Source of the DNA: Coxiellaceae bacterium UBA6002
GTDB lineage: Bacteria; Pseudomonadota; Gammaproteobacteria; UBA6002
Length of the DNA: 6,412 nt
Direction of reading: 5' to 3'
Assembly (NCBI GenBank): GCA_002429595.1
Contig: DJAM01000116.1
Span: 1 to 6,412 of the forward strand
Both the position numbers and the translations under genes were made by a program. Below, piece by piece: positions 5,696 to 6,412 of the stretch. The notes beneath the pieces are model-generated. The model saw only the letters and a list, made by a program, of their open reading frames with translations, was not told where the DNA came from and did no database searches. The number at the start of each line of letters is the position of its first letter. Position 1 is the first letter of the stretch.

Positions 5696-6238
5696 CTATC
5701 CAGCTCTTGTATAGTTTGGATTAGCGAACGCTTCTTTTATACCCATACTATGCTGTTGATTTAGCCATACAACTCTTCCATGAATAGCCTTGACCAGGTT
5801 CTCAGCTGTGTCATTTAAGCGCTCTATTTTTTGTTCTTTATTATTCCCATATAAACCCGAAGCAGCTACGGCTAAACGACCAATAGAAAGAAACCCTGCC
5901 ACAGATTGGTTACGATAAGCATAGTCATTGGTTTGATAATAAAATTCTCGGATAGCCCAGCCAATATGCTGAGCCATGCCATGGGACTCGGTAGGTGTGA
6001 GCTTATTAGGTTGTTTGATATAGTATTGCTTAATATATTCAATAATGCGCTCACAGAAAAAATCTGATCTTTTATCTAAAAATTCTTCTGCCGCTTTTAG
6101 TTTTTCAGTGTTGACAGTTCCAGCACTAAGAAAGCTGCTAAAGTTTTCAGCTAAACCTTTTAAGGAATCCACAAAGACACTAATACGTTTTTTTAGGTCT
6201 TCAGAAGATTCCTCTCGTTCGATACTTGGAGCCTGCAT
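5696..6238 (-). CDS. Hypothetical 180-residue protein
   Basis: I do not recognise a family for this protein. Residues 1-14 are polar and acidic (EREESSED). Residues 15-75 look like amphipathic helices rich in Glu and Lys, with an FFCERIIEYIKQYY stretch at 60-73. The central part is aromatic-rich (GWAIREFYYQTNDYAYRN, 93-110). A moderately hydrophobic segment, VAGFLSIGRLAVAASGLYG (113-131), contains an Arg and is more likely a buried helix than a membrane span. The C-terminal part is a charged helix ending in a polar tail. No signal peptide or catalytic motif is apparent. The start is supported by GAGG (complement of 6244-6247), 5 bases upstream. It is 115 bp upstream of the transporter gene on the same strand, but that gene has its own promoter. 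A PmrA-box-like direct repeat lies 45-61 bp upstream of the ATG, consistent with virulence-type regulation. Confidence 0.75.
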   Translation of the reverse strand: MQAPSIEREESSEDLKKRISVFVDSLKGLAENFSSFLSAGTVNTEKLKAAEEFLDKRSDFFCERIIEYIKQYYIKQPNKLTPTESHGMAQHIGWAIREFYYQTNDYAYRNQSVAGFLSIGRLAVAASGLYGNNKEQKIERLNDTAENLVKAIHGRVVWLNQQHSMGIKEAFANPNYTRAG

Positions 6239-6279
6239 ATTACCCTCTCAAAAAAAACTTTGCTCTATGGTAACTTGCT

Positions 6280-6299
6280 TAGATTAATAGAATATTAAA
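6280..6299 (-). promoter_or_regulatory. PmrA-box-like direct repeat upstream of the 180-residue gene
   Basis: On the minus strand the order is TTTAAT (complement of 6294-6299), 5 bases, then ATTAAT (complement of 6283-6288). Half-sites of the form YTTAAK spaced by 5 bases define PmrA response-regulator boxes. The first copy matches fully and the second 5 of 6. Read as the Legionella/Coxiella form (cTTAATatT repeated after 2 bases), the first unit matches 8 of 9. A possible -10, TACCAT (complement of 6267-6272, 4 of 6), follows only 10 bases after the second half-site, which is closer than ideal. The site is AT-rich, so chance remains possible. Confidence 0.4.
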
Positions 6300-6326
6300 A
6301 AAAGAAAAAATCCTTGTCATTCTTCT

Positions 6327-6357
6327 TTGGACACGACAAAAATTACCTTGGACATGA
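6327..6357. repeat. Near-perfect 10-bp direct repeat at 21-bp period
   Basis: TTGGACACGA (6327-6336) recurs as TTGGACATGA (6348-6357) with one mismatch. The start-to-start distance is exactly 21 bp, about two helical turns. It lies upstream of the minus-strand 180-residue gene, beyond its PmrA-like box. It could be a pair of operator half-sites, a degenerate dispersed repeat, or chance. Confidence 0.35.
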
Positions 6358-6390
6358 TCCTTGTGCTAACTTCCTGCACATAAAGCCGAT

Positions 6391-6412
6391 GTCCCGCGAC
6401 TTGTTCGCGGGA
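6391..6412. repeat. GC-rich palindromic repeat cut by the window end
   Basis: TCCCGCGA (6392-6399) and TCGCGGGA (6405-6412) form a perfect 8-bp stem around the loop CTTGT. The window stops exactly at the end of the visible arm, so the stem may extend further. It is GC-rich in an AT-rich intergenic region, as expected of a dispersed REP-like hairpin, and differs in sequence from the repeat near 3350. A terminator role for a gene to the right cannot be judged. Confidence 0.6.

Noticed and set aside
6045..6287. 80-codon + strand frame overlapping the 5' end of the 180-residue gene
   Set aside because: It is Ser-, Lys- and Phe-rich and antisense to a frame with a better ribosome site. The overlap makes both being real unlikely, and the minus-strand protein has the more natural composition.

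Overview
The window reads as a chromosomal stretch of an AT-rich gammaproteobacterium. It has moderately GC-poor genes with ordinary Shine-Dalgarno sites and several GC-rich palindromic repeats between genes. A 542-residue protein combines Sel1-like and TPR-like repeats with a glutamate-rich C-terminus, and two direct-repeat motifs resemble PmrA boxes. These traits suggest Legionellales (the Legionella/Coxiella group), but no marker gene is present, so this placement is an inference.

Layout. Positions 1-22 hold the edge of a G-rich dispersed repeat. A small GyrI-like/effector-binding-domain protein follows on the + strand (72-515), with C-rich third codon positions unlike its neighbours. Next, on +, come two proteins without a recognised function: the Sel1/TPR-like protein (577-2205) and a 318-residue helical protein with a polar N-terminus (2328-3284). 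A 165-bp gap carries a perfect 14-bp inverted repeat of the ATTCCC-N8-GGGAAT type. It precedes a clear bicupin oxalate decarboxylase (3450-4610, +). This converges, with only 13 bp between stops, on a 10-TM DMT/EamA-family transporter (4624-5580, -). A 180-residue protein of unknown function (5696-6238, -) lies upstream of the transporter. The right edge holds a direct repeat and a second palindromic repeat cut by the window end.

How the genes fit together. I see no single pathway. The oxalate decarboxylase should turn oxalate into formate and CO2, consuming a proton. The transporter exports or imports an unknown small solute. The GyrI-like protein probably binds a small molecule. The 542-, 318- and 180-residue proteins look like lineage-specific accessory genes. 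The 542-residue protein has an E-block-like tail, and the other two have PmrA-box-like repeats upstream (good for the 180-residue gene, weak for the 318-residue gene). Together this gives a testable hypothesis that the window holds one or more type IV (Dot/Icm) effector candidates. No CRISPR array, tRNA, rRNA, transposase or phage gene was seen, and no gene-free stretch exceeds 300 bases.
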